Shown here: positions 1-5,351 of the stretch, piece after piece | Layout of the letters: each line of letters starts with the position of its first letter | Numbering within the stretch: the stretch's first letter is position 1 | Assembly: GCA_016217625.1 (NCBI GenBank) | Contig: JACRHK010000077.1 | Coordinates: forward strand, 1 to 7,759 | Reading direction: 5' to 3' | DNA: 7,759 nucleotides | Source of the DNA: Nitrospirota bacterium | GTDB taxonomy: Bacteria; Nitrospirota; RBG-16-64-22; JACRHK01 | Notes under the pieces: generated by a model | Database searches by the model: none | Told to the model about the DNA's origin: nothing | The model's input: the letters and a program-made list of their open reading frames with translations, nothing else | Program-made: the position numbers and the translations under genes

Positions 1-1
1 C

Positions 2-322
2 CTGGTCCAGCGGGAGATCAAGCGGAGCGGGTTCGATGAGCTCATCGCCTCGGGCTTGGTCGTCACGGGAGGCACGGCCCTCATGGAGGGCATCGTGGAG
101 GCGGCCGAGCGGATCCTGGACCTGCCCGCCCGGCGCGGTGTCCCCCTCGGGATCGGCGGATTGGTCGACATCGTGGGCAACCCGATGCACGCCACCGGAG
201 TTGGGCTCATCCATTACGGGGTGCGGGAGCTCAAAGCCGGCCAGCTTCGGCGCTACAGCAACGGCCATTTCTTCTCCCGGGCCACGCACCGGGTTAAGGA
301 GTGGGTCGAGGCGCTGTTTTAG
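2..322 (+). CDS. ftsA: Cell division protein FtsA, C-terminal part (5' end outside window)
   Basis: FtsA is an actin-like ATPase that tethers FtsZ filaments to the inner face of the cytoplasmic membrane and recruits later division proteins. Only the last 106 residues are present, in frame from base 2. They contain the VVTGGTALMEGI segment, which matches the glycine-rich phosphate/adenosine site near the end of the actin-fold ATPase. The downstream GIGGLVDIVGNPMHATGVGL segment is typical of FtsA and places the fragment firmly in the family. The protein ends in RATHRVKEWVEALF, which fits the short C-terminal amphipathic helix that FtsA uses for membrane binding. The TAG stop is 87 bases before ftsZ, the usual partner and order. 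The start lies upstream of the window, so full length cannot be judged. Confidence 0.95.
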   Translation: MVQREIKRSGFDELIASGLVVTGGTALMEGIVEAAERILDLPARRGVPLGIGGLVDIVGNPMHATGVGLIHYGVRELKAGQLRRYSNGHFFSRATHRVKEWVEALF

Positions 323-333
323 GGTAGTGCGCG

Positions 334-392
334 GTGAGTAGTGAGTAGTGAGTGGTTTGACCAATCACCACTCACCAATTAACCAATCACCA
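334..392 (+). repeat. ftsA-ftsZ spacer: heptamer array, hairpin and direct repeat
   Basis: Three tandem heptamers (GTGAGTA, GTGAGTA, GTGAGTG) occupy 334-354. The last one opens a perfect 9-bp inverted repeat, GTGAGTGGT at 348-356 with ACCACTCAC at 367-375, around a 10-base loop. An 11-base direct repeat, ACCAATCACCA, occurs at 360-370 and 382-392. A TTGACC box at 357-362 resembles a -35 element, but no good -10 box stands at the right distance. There is no T-run after the hairpin, so it is not a typical intrinsic terminator. The ftsZ ribosome binding site follows directly at 397-405. Confidence 0.75.
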
Positions 393-409
393 GATCAGGG
401 AGGTGGAGG

Positions 410-1552
410 ATGTTTCAATTCGAAGACGCGCAGGAACAGTCAGCCAAACTGAAGGTCATCGGCGTGGGCGGCGGAGGATGCAACGCCGTCAACACGATGA
501 TCGCGTCACACCTGGAAGGGGTCGAGTTCATCGCCGTCAACACCGACGCGCAGGCCCTGAGCGCATCGCTGGCCCCCTACAAGCTCCAGATCGGCTCCAA
601 GCTCACCAAGGGGCTCGGGGCGGGCGCCGACCCGCGCATCGGGCGGGAGGCCGCCATGGAGGACGTGGAGAAAATCCAGGAGGCGCTGGCCGGGGCCGAC
701 ATGGTCTTCGTGACGGCCGGCCTGGGCGGCGGCACGGGAACGGGGGCCGCGCCGATTGTGGCCAGCGTGGCCCGGGACTCGGGCGCCCTGACCGTGGCCG
801 TGGTGACCAAGCCGTTCCTCTGGGAGGGGAAGGTGCGGGCCAAGCGGGCCGATGAGGGGATCCAGGAGATCCGCAAATACGTCGATACCATCATCGCCAT
901 CCCGAACCAGCGGCTGCTCGACGTGGTGGATCCCAAGACCCCCTTGCTGGAGGCCTTCCGCGTGGCCGACGACGTCCTACGCCAGGCGGTGCAGGGGATC
1001 TCGGACCTCATCGTGATCCCCGGGCGGATCAACCTCGACTTCGCCGACGTGAAGACCATCATGGTGGGCAAGGGCCGCGCCGTGATGGGGACCGGCACGG
1101 GGACAGGCGACCGCCGGGCCGTCGAAGCGGCCGAGCAGGCCATCTCCAGCCCGCTGCTGGAGGAAGGGACGATCCAGGGCGCCCGCGGGGTGCTCATCAA
1201 CGTCACCGGCGGCCCCGACCTGTCGCTCCACGAGATCACGGAAGCCATCACCCTCATCCAGGAGGTGGCAGACTCCGAGGCCCAGATCATTTACGGCCAG
1301 GTGATCAACTCCGACTACGAGGACAAGATGAAGGTGACGGTCATCGCCACGGGGTTCAACGGCGAGGCCGCTCTCCGGGAGGAACCGCCTTCGGAGCGCA
1401 AGACGGTCCGGATCGCGGACTACATGCGGGGGGCGGAGCGGCCGGTCCTGGTAGGCAAAGGGGCCAAAGCCGAGTTTACGAACGAACAGTTGGGGATCGG
1501 CGAGGACGAATGGGACGCCCCTGCTTTCATGCGCAGGCAGCGGGCGGAATAG
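410..1552 (+). CDS. ftsZ: Cell division protein FtsZ (tubulin-like GTPase)
   Basis: FtsZ polymerises in a GTP-dependent manner at midcell to form the Z ring. The protein has 380 residues, a normal length. The N-terminal glycine loop is [13 protein letters not shown] (about residues 16-28). The tubulin/FtsZ signature GGGTGTG lies at 106-112. The synergy loop NLDFADV (208-214) keeps the two catalytic aspartates, D210 and D213. [16 protein letters not shown] (about 236-251) and [10 protein letters not shown] (309-318) mark the C-terminal GTPase-activation domain. A short variable linker (about 320-365) leads to the conserved tail DAPAFMRRQ, the docking peptide for FtsA. The ATG at 410 is preceded by a strong ribosome binding site, AGGGAGGTG at 397-405. 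ftsA is immediately upstream. No canonical terminator follows, but a long AT-rich hairpin does. Confidence 0.98.
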   Translation: MFQFEDAQEQSAKLKVIGVGGGGCNAVNTMIASHLEGVEFIAVNTDAQALSASLAPYKLQIGSKLTKGLGAGADPRIGREAAMEDVEKIQEALAGADMVFVTAGLGGGTGTGAAPIVASVARDSGALTVAVVTKPFLWEGKVRAKRADEGIQEIRKYVDTIIAIPNQRLLDVVDPKTPLLEAFRVADDVLRQAVQGISDLIVIPGRINLDFADVKTIMVGKGRAVMGTGTGTGDRRAVEAAEQAISSPLLEEGTIQGARGVLINVTGGPDLSLHEITEAITLIQEVADSEAQIIYGQVINSDYEDKMKVTVIATGFNGEAALREEPPSERKTVRIADYMRGAERPVLVGKGAKAEFTNEQLGIGEDEWDAPAFMRRQRAE

Positions 1553-1574
1553 TACGCGCGAGCGCCATGCAATA

Positions 1575-1629
1575 TGCAAATTGAAAAATGCAAATTTTGC
1601 AGTTTGCATTTTGAATTTTGCAGTTTGCA
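1575..1629. repeat. AT-rich long imperfect hairpin and 16-bp direct repeat in the ftsZ-pgeF spacer
   Basis: The 136-base spacer after ftsZ is strikingly AT-rich against its surroundings. Bases 1575-1594 pair with 1603-1622 at 17 of 20 positions around the 8-base loop TTTTGCAG. A 16-base direct repeat, AATTTTGCAGTTTGCA, occurs at 1593-1608 and again at 1614-1629, giving a 21-base period. No T-run follows the hairpin, so a normal intrinsic terminator is not supported. Similar words recur in the proC-yggT spacer. An open frame through the repeat (from 1581) joins the pgeF frame but looks like an accident of repeat composition. Confidence 0.75.
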
Positions 1630-1649
1630 ATGAAAGAAACCCTTGCGCA

Positions 1650-1678
1650 TTGCCGCCCCGGAAACTCGGGGGTATAAT
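1650..1678 (+). promoter_or_regulatory. Candidate sigma-70-type promoter for pgeF
   Basis: TTGCCG at 1650-1655 and a perfect TATAAT at 1673-1678 are separated by 17 bases, the optimal spacing for a housekeeping sigma factor. Transcription would begin near 1685, about four bases before the ATG at 1689, giving an almost leaderless message. The promoter lies between the AT-rich hairpin and the gene. It suggests that pgeF and the following genes can be expressed independently of ftsZ. Confidence 0.55.
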
Positions 1679-1688
1679 TGAGAGAGCG

Positions 1689-2492
1689 ATGAGCTATCAC
1701 AGGTGCATGGCCTCGGGCAACCCCCGGTTCCTCACCCTGCCCTCCCTCGAGGCCGGGGGAGAGGTGTTCCATGGCTTTTGGACCCGCGGAGGTCGCGAGT
1801 TCCTGCCGTCGAGCACCGCCCCGGCGCTCCGCGTGGACCGGGTGATCACGGGGATACAGGTTCACGGGGACGGCATCGCCGTCATCCGGGAAGAGGCGGA
1901 CCTCGCCACCGTGAAGAGCCGGCCCTTTGACGCGCTGCTCACCGATCGGAGCGAGACCGCCATCGGGGTCTACACGGCCGACTGCGCTCCCCTCTGGCTG
2001 TTCGACCCCCACCACCGGGCCGTCGGCGCCGTGCATGCGGGCTGGCGGGGCACGGTCCGGCGAATCGCCGGGAAGGCGGTGGCCGCCATGACCGCGCACT
2101 TCGGCACCCGTCCCTCCGACCTCCTGGCCGCCATCGGCCCCGCCATCGGGCCGTGCTGCTACGAAGTCGGGCGCGAAGTCCTGGACCAGATGCCGCAGGC
2201 GTTGACTCGCTGGGACACGGCCGTCTTCCCGCTGAACGGGGAGAAAGCGAGGCTCGACCTCCAGAAGGCGAACCGGCTTCAGCTCCAGGAGGCGGGAATC
2301 CCCTCCGACCGCATCGGGGTGCTCCCCCTGTGCACGTCCTGCCGGAGAGACCTCTTCCACTCCTACCGGGGAGAGAGAGGGAAGAAAGGGCAGATGTTGA
2401 ACTTCATCATGCTGACGAACGGCTTGAAAACACCCCCTTCCCCAGCCCTCCCCCCCTCGAGGGGGGAGGAACAAGGAGGGGGGAAGTTCTAG
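1689..2492 (+). CDS. pgeF: PgeF/YfiH family protein (peptidoglycan editing factor, multicopper-oxidase-like fold)
   Basis: This family, once called DUF152 or laccase domain (YfiH, YlmD), includes E. coli PgeF, which removes misincorporated amino acids from peptidoglycan precursors. Some members act on purine nucleosides. The predicted metal-site residues are present when counted from the ATG at 1689: H59 in QVHG, C99 in TADCAP and H116 in VHAGWRG. AIGPAIGPCCYEVG (148-161) and CTSCRRDLFHSYRGERG (215-231) are also typical. Two things are odd. The segment between HGFWTR (28-33) and QVHG is about 20-30 residues shorter than in usual members and lacks the common GVS..ASLNLG stretch. The family core ends near NFIML (238-242), and the last 25 residues come from a GC-rich inverted repeat. 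ATG 1707 is an alternative start; a start at 1581 inside repeat DNA is unlikely. Confidence 0.92.
   Translation: MSYHRCMASGNPRFLTLPSLEAGGEVFHGFWTRGGREFLPSSTAPALRVDRVITGIQVHGDGIAVIREEADLATVKSRPFDALLTDRSETAIGVYTADCAPLWLFDPHHRAVGAVHAGWRGTVRRIAGKAVAAMTAHFGTRPSDLLAAIGPAIGPCCYEVGREVLDQMPQALTRWDTAVFPLNGEKARLDLQKANRLQLQEAGIPSDRIGVLPLCTSCRRDLFHSYRGERGKKGQMLNFIMLTNGLKTPPSPALPPSRGEEQGGGKF
2437..2486. repeat. GC-rich nested inverted repeat at the pgeF 3' end
   Basis: CCCCCC (2451-2456) and GGGGGG (2461-2466) meet around a central TCGA, and CCT/AGG extends the stem past one bulged C at 2450. An outer stem pairs CTTCCCC (2437-2443) with GGGGAAG (2480-2486). The overall form, pyrimidine-rich arm, TCGA centre and purine-rich arm, resembles short palindromic intergenic repeats found in many GC-rich bacterial genomes. 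Here it lies inside the pgeF reading frame, just before its stop codon. Its AAGGAGG is about 16 bases before the yggS ATG, which is too far for an ordinary ribosome binding site. Confidence 0.7.
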
Positions 2493-2495
2493 GCG

Positions 2496-3176
2496 ATGGA
2501 GACGTTAGATGACCGTCTCCGCCGCGTCCGCCAGGGGATTGCCCAGGCCGCCGATCGCGCGGGCCGCGACCCCGGAAGCGTCACGCTCGTCGCCGTCACC
2601 AAGACGGTCCCCGTCGAGCGGATCCGTGAAGCGGCGTCCCTCGGCCACACGGTCTTCGGCGAAAACCGGGTCCAGGAGGCGCGCCGGAAGATCCCGCTTC
2701 TTCCCGGCCTCACATGGCACCTGGTCGGCCACCTCCAGCGGAACAAGGCGAAATACGCCGTCGAGCTCTTTGACCTCATCCACTCCGTGGACGGCCTTCC
2801 CCTGGCGCAGGAGATCGACCGCCAGGCCGGCATGCGGGGGAAGCGCCAGCGCGTCCTCCTGGAGGTCAATCTCGGCGGGGAAGCCGCCAAGACGGGCCTC
2901 TCCTGGGAGGCAGCCCTCCCGCTGCTCCACGAGCTGGAAGGATACGAGCACCTGTCGGTGGAAGGGTTCATGTGCATCCCTCCCTACACCGAAGACCCCG
3001 AAGGGGCCCGGCCATTCTTCAAGGCCCTGCGCGCCCTGGGCGAGGAGGCGGCCTCCGCGGTGGGCCGGCCGATGGCGCTCTCCATGGGGATGTCGCACGA
3101 CTTCGTCGTCGCTATCGAGGAGGGAGCGTCGATCGTCCGGATCGGGACGGCGATATTCGGGGAGAGGGGCGGATAG
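2496..3176 (+). CDS. yggS: YggS/YlmE family PLP-binding homeostasis protein
   Basis: Members of this family bind pyridoxal 5'-phosphate on a single-domain alanine-racemase-like barrel. They maintain vitamin B6 and amino-acid balance and have no established enzymatic turnover. The protein has 226 residues, the normal size. The PLP lysine is K36 in LVAVTKT. Other family landmarks are GENRVQE (55-61), HLVGHLQRNK (75-84), SMGMSHDF (196-203) and RIGTAIFG (215-222), the last two contributing to the phosphate pocket. The ATG at 2496 comes three bases after the pgeF stop, so translational coupling is likely; the purine-rich stretch upstream is poorly spaced as a ribosome binding site. In Gram-positive bacteria the same neighbour pair (ylmD-ylmE) also follows ftsZ. 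Nothing is missing from the active-site region. Confidence 0.96.
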   Translation: METLDDRLRRVRQGIAQAADRAGRDPGSVTLVAVTKTVPVERIREAASLGHTVFGENRVQEARRKIPLLPGLTWHLVGHLQRNKAKYAVELFDLIHSVDGLPLAQEIDRQAGMRGKRQRVLLEVNLGGEAAKTGLSWEAALPLLHELEGYEHLSVEGFMCIPPYTEDPEGARPFFKALRALGEEAASAVGRPMALSMGMSHDFVVAIEEGASIVRIGTAIFGERGG

Positions 3177-3179
3177 CTG

Positions 3180-3207
3180 GATTGTTGGATGGCTAGGTTA
3201 AACAATC
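3180..3207. repeat. Small inverted repeat after yggS
   Basis: GATTGTT (3180-3186) is perfectly complementary to AACAATC (3201-3207) around a 14-base loop. It starts four bases after the yggS stop and precedes the octamer array. There is no T-run, so it is a weak candidate for a terminator or RNA-processing structure. Confidence 0.4.
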
Positions 3208-3212
3208 GACCC

Positions 3213-3260
3213 ATTGACTTCTTGACTCATTGACTCATTAACTTATTGACTCATTGACTT
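3213..3260 (+). repeat. Six tandem 8-bp repeats (consensus ATTGACTC) upstream of proC
   Basis: Exactly 48 bases divide into six octamers: ATTGACTT, CTTGACTC, ATTGACTC, ATTAACTT, ATTGACTC, ATTGACTT. Five contain TTGACT, one base from the -35 consensus TTGACA, but no convincing -10 box stands 16-18 bases beyond any copy. The array ends eight bases before the proC ATG and occupies the place where a ribosome binding site would be expected. The unit could act as an operator array, a slippage-prone microsatellite or neutral filler; the sequence does not decide between these. Confidence 0.8.
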
Positions 3261-3268
3261 CATCAACC

Positions 3269-4090
3269 ATGAGCCCACTGACCCAACAGATCGGCTTCCT
3301 CGGCGCGGGGAACATGGGGGAAGCCCTCATCAAGGGGATCCTCAAGTCCAACCTCTGTCTCCCCAGTCAGATCCGTGCGGCGGACCCCTCCGCCGAACGC
3401 CGGATGCTCATGGAGCAAACCTACGGCGTGCGGACGACGACGGACAACCGGGAGCTGGTCCGCGCGAGCGACGTGATCCTCCTGGCGGTCAAGCCGCAGG
3501 TCATGCCCGCCGTCCTGGAAGAGATCCGTCCCGAGGCGAAGCCGGCCAAGCTGTGCATCTCCATCGCGGCCGGCATCCCCCTTCGGACGATCACGAAGGG
3601 GCTGGGAAGCGACCGGGTCATCCGCGTGATGCCCAACACCCCCGCGCTCGTCCTGGAAGGGGCTTCCGCCCTGGCCGGCGCGTCAGGGGCCACCCCGGCG
3701 GACCTGGACCTCGCCCTGCAGATCTTCTCCGCCGTGGGCAGAGCCCTCGTGCTGGAGGAGCAGCACCTCGACGCCGTCACGGGGCTTTCGGGCAGCGGCC
3801 CGGCCTATGTCTTCTTGATCCTGGAGGCCCTGGCCGATGCCGGCGTCAAGATGGGCCTCCCCCGCCACGTCGCCACCACGCTGGCGGCCCAAACGGTCCT
3901 GGGGTCCGCCCGGATGGTGCTGGAAACCGGGAAACACCCGGGGCAGCTCAAAGACCAGGTCGCCTCGCCTGCCGGCACCACCATCGCCGGCCTGCACCGC
4001 CTTGAAGAGGGAAAGCTGCGCGCAACGCTGATGAACGCCGTGGAGGCAGCCACCCTCAGATCAAGGGAGTTGGGGAAGGAAAACCCGTAA
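3269..4090 (+). CDS. proC: Pyrroline-5-carboxylate reductase
   Basis: ProC catalyses the last step of proline synthesis, the NAD(P)H-dependent reduction of 1-pyrroline-5-carboxylate to L-proline in the cytoplasm. The protein has 273 residues, typical for the family. The N-terminal Rossmann motif is GAGNMG (12-17). AVKPQ (73-77) and RVMPNTP (119-125) follow in the cofactor domain. The C-terminal dimerisation and catalytic domain has GLSGSGPAY (172-180) and the family signature VASPAGTTIAGL (231-242). ATG 3269 gives the usual N-terminus (QQIGFLGAGN). A TTG at 3254 is in frame but lies inside the octamer array. Neither start has a visible Shine-Dalgarno sequence, which is unusual here. proC sits between yggS and yggT, where many Gram-positive bacteria carry sepF. 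Confidence 0.97.
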   Translation: MSPLTQQIGFLGAGNMGEALIKGILKSNLCLPSQIRAADPSAERRMLMEQTYGVRTTTDNRELVRASDVILLAVKPQVMPAVLEEIRPEAKPAKLCISIAAGIPLRTITKGLGSDRVIRVMPNTPALVLEGASALAGASGATPADLDLALQIFSAVGRALVLEEQHLDAVTGLSGSGPAYVFLILEALADAGVKMGLPRHVATTLAAQTVLGSARMVLETGKHPGQLKDQVASPAGTTIAGLHRLEEGKLRATLMNAVEAATLRSRELGKENP

Positions 4091-4093
4091 TGG

Positions 4094-4128
4094 GCAATTG
4101 GAGATTGGAAATTTGAAATTGCAAATCT
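4094..4128. repeat. AT-rich inverted-repeat element in the proC-yggT spacer
   Basis: GCAATT (4094-4099) is complementary to AATTGC (4117-4122), and AGATT (4102-4106) to AATCT (4124-4128); the two pairings are interleaved. Bases 4113-4129 closely resemble 1581-1599 in the ftsZ-pgeF spacer, sharing TTGAAA, GCAAAT and a terminal TG with small gaps. The yggT ribosome binding site follows directly. Confidence 0.5.
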
Positions 4129-4143
4129 GAGGAGTGGAGCGGC

Positions 4144-4443
4144 ATGTTGATCGCGGGAAATTTCCTCTACGCATTAGCGATAGTCGTCGATGCCCTCATC
4201 TGGGGGTACATCATCATCCTCTTCGCCCGCGTCCTCATCTCCTGGGTGAACGCCGACCCCTACAACCCCCTCGTCCGCTTCCTCGTGGGGATCACGGAGC
4301 CGGTTCTGCGGCCGATCCGCCGCTGGCTGCCGTTTGCGGGAATCGGCATCGACCTGTCTCCGGCTGTCTTGATGCTGGTCCTGTATTTTTTTCAGGTTTT
4401 CCTCGTCCGGACGCTGATGCAACTCGCGTTCCGGTGGCAGTAA
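4144..4443 (+). CDS. yggT: YggT/YlmG family integral membrane protein
   Basis: This small inner-membrane protein has 99 residues. Two hydrophobic segments are clear, about residues 8-34 and 72-95. Between them is the family's conserved cytoplasmic or interfacial loop, RVLISWVNADPYNPLVRFL followed by TEPVLRPIRRWLP, with its pattern of arginines and prolines. YggT proteins are linked to cell division, nucleoid or chloroplast-nucleoid distribution and osmotic tolerance in different organisms, but no biochemical activity is established. The family occurs in one-unit and two-unit forms; this is the one-unit form. GAGGAG (4129-4134) stands nine bases before the ATG. The gene lies between proC and divIVA, matching the place of ylmG in Gram-positive division clusters. 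Confidence 0.93.
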   Translation: MLIAGNFLYALAIVVDALIWGYIIILFARVLISWVNADPYNPLVRFLVGITEPVLRPIRRWLPFAGIGIDLSPAVLMLVLYFFQVFLVRTLMQLAFRWQ

Positions 4444-4467
4444 GCCGACAAGGAAGGGGGTACGACC

Positions 4468-4980
4468 GTGAAGATCGCGCCGATGGATATCCAACAGAAG
4501 CAGTTCCACCTCCGCTTCCGGGGGTTTGACATCCGGGAGGTGGACGCGTTTCTCGCCGAGGTCGCCGAGGAGGTCGAAGCGCTCATCCGCGAACAGATGG
4601 CGCTGAAAGAAGATCTCCACCACAAGGAGATGGATCTGCAGCGGCTCCGCGAAGCGGAAACCACGCTCAAGAACACGCTCCTGACGACCCAACTGGTCAT
4701 CGAGGAGATGAAGAACAACGCGAAAAAAGAGGCCGAGCTCATCATCCGGGAGGCGGAGGATCGCGCCGAGGCGGCCATGGGGGAAGCCCACCGGCGCCTG
4801 GCCCAGGTCTCCGAGGAGATCGTCTCGCTCAAGCGGGAGAAGCGGATCTTCATGGAGAAGCTCCGCGGCCTGATCGAGATGCACCTGCGGCTCCTGGAGC
4901 TGGACGATCAGGAGGAGGCTCAGGAGCGCGCCAAGACGGACCTCCGCATGGTCCCACACCGGGAGATCCCCAAGGGGTGA
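4468..4980 (+). CDS. divIVA: DivIVA-domain coiled-coil protein
   Basis: DivIVA proteins bind curved membranes at division sites or poles and act as scaffolds. The 170-residue product begins MKIAPMDIQQKQFHLRFRGF, which lines up without gaps with the Bacillus subtilis N-terminal lipid-binding domain. It keeps F17 and R18, the membrane-inserting and adjacent basic residues, and the G-F/Y-D..EVD.FL pattern (19-29). From about residue 27 to 145 the sequence is a nearly continuous charged heptad coiled coil. A short basic tail follows. The GTG start at 4468 has AGGAAGGGGG (4451-4460) upstream at proper spacing. It follows yggT by 24 bases and precedes yggU by one base, so the three are probably co-transcribed. 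It is shorter at the C-terminus than actinobacterial Wag31. The role here could be division-site or polar scaffolding; that part is inferred. Confidence 0.92.
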   Translation: MKIAPMDIQQKQFHLRFRGFDIREVDAFLAEVAEEVEALIREQMALKEDLHHKEMDLQRLREAETTLKNTLLTTQLVIEEMKNNAKKEAELIIREAEDRAEAAMGEAHRRLAQVSEEIVSLKREKRIFMEKLRGLIEMHLRLLELDDQEEAQERAKTDLRMVPHREIPKG

Positions 4981-4981
4981 G

Positions 4982-5320
4982 ATGCCCGCTTTGAAAGCGT
5001 GGGAGACTTGCGACGACGGGGTGATCCTGCGGGTCCGTGTCATCCCCCGGGCCTCCCGATGCGCCGTCGTGGGTGTGCATGGGGGTTCCCTTCGGGTCCG
5101 GCTCACCGCGCCGCCCGTGGAGGGAAAGGCCAACACCCAGTGCCTCCGGCTCCTGTCGGAGTGGTTGGGGTGCCGTCCAGGCCAGATCGAGATCCGCTCC
5201 GGAGCCGCCTCCAGGGAGAAACGCATTCTACTGAGAGCGGTGTCCCTCGAATCGCTCCACCACGCGCTTGATGCGCTCCCGGCTCCCCCCGCAGATCATT
5301 CCCGCTCAGAAAAAGCTTGA
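4982..5320 (+). CDS. yggU: YggU family (DUF167) conserved small protein
   Basis: The 112-residue product belongs to the UPF0235/DUF167 family, whose biochemical role is unknown. The family core is visible as RVRVIPRASRCAVVG (about 17-31), LRVRLTAPPVEGKANTQCL (37-55) and IRSGAASREKRILL (71-84). It has the usual conserved APP.EGKAN and SG..SR.K motifs. The last roughly 20 residues, rich in proline and alanine, extend beyond the core. The ATG comes one base after the divIVA TGA, with AAGGGG at 4970-4975 as its ribosome binding site, so it is translationally coupled. The TGA stop (5318-5320) overlaps the TTGACA box of the promoter-like sequence that follows. It appears to be the last gene of the division-associated block. 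Confidence 0.9.
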   Translation: MPALKAWETCDDGVILRVRVIPRASRCAVVGVHGGSLRVRLTAPPVEGKANTQCLRLLSEWLGCRPGQIEIRSGAASREKRILLRAVSLESLHHALDALPAPPADHSRSEKA

Positions 5321-5345
5321 CAATCCCGATCAGTCATGCTATCAA
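5317..5345 (+). promoter_or_regulatory. Candidate sigma-70-type promoter upstream of the csp gene
   Basis: A perfect -35 box TTGACA (5317-5322) is followed after 17 bases by TATCAA (5340-5345), matching the -10 consensus at four of six positions. Transcription would start near 5352. The -35 box overlaps the yggU stop codon. The only downstream gene on this strand before a strong terminator is csp at 5550, so the inferred leader is nearly 200 bases long. No better promoter is evident between 5481 and 5535. Confidence 0.5.
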
Positions 5346-5351
5346 TAATGG

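Noticed and set aside
577..1290. 237-codon open frame on the minus strand inside ftsZ
   Set aside because: ftsZ is unmistakable on the plus strand; the serine- and arginine-rich product is typical of antisense frames.
1575..1622. Intrinsic terminator of ftsZ
   Set aside because: The stem is AT-rich and imperfect and no T-run follows its 3' arm, so it lacks the standard terminator form.
1581..1688. Upstream TTG start giving PgeF 36 more residues
   Set aside because: The added residues are translated repeat DNA (NFAVC-like repeats), unlike any PgeF N-terminus, and a promoter-like sequence lies inside this stretch.
1735..1770. A second copy of the GC palindrome at the start of pgeF (CCTCCCTCGAGG region)
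   Set aside because: The encoded residues FLTLPSLE..VFHGF fit the normal PgeF N-terminus, so coding constraint explains the sequence better than a repeat insertion.
1527..2474. 315-codon open frame on the minus strand opposite pgeF
   Set aside because: It runs through the AT-rich repeat and mirrors pgeF; no family motif is visible, so it is a shadow frame.
3213..3260. CRISPR array
   Set aside because: The repeats are 8 bp in direct contact with no unique spacers, and no cas genes are nearby.
3254..3268. Upstream TTG start for ProC
   Set aside because: It falls inside the octamer array and adds only MTSST before the ATG at 3269; it has no ribosome binding site.
4174..5226. 350-codon open frame on the minus strand across yggT, divIVA and yggU
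   Set aside because: It lies opposite three clearly recognisable genes, has no recognisable domain, and is explained by high GC content and codon bias on the coding strand.
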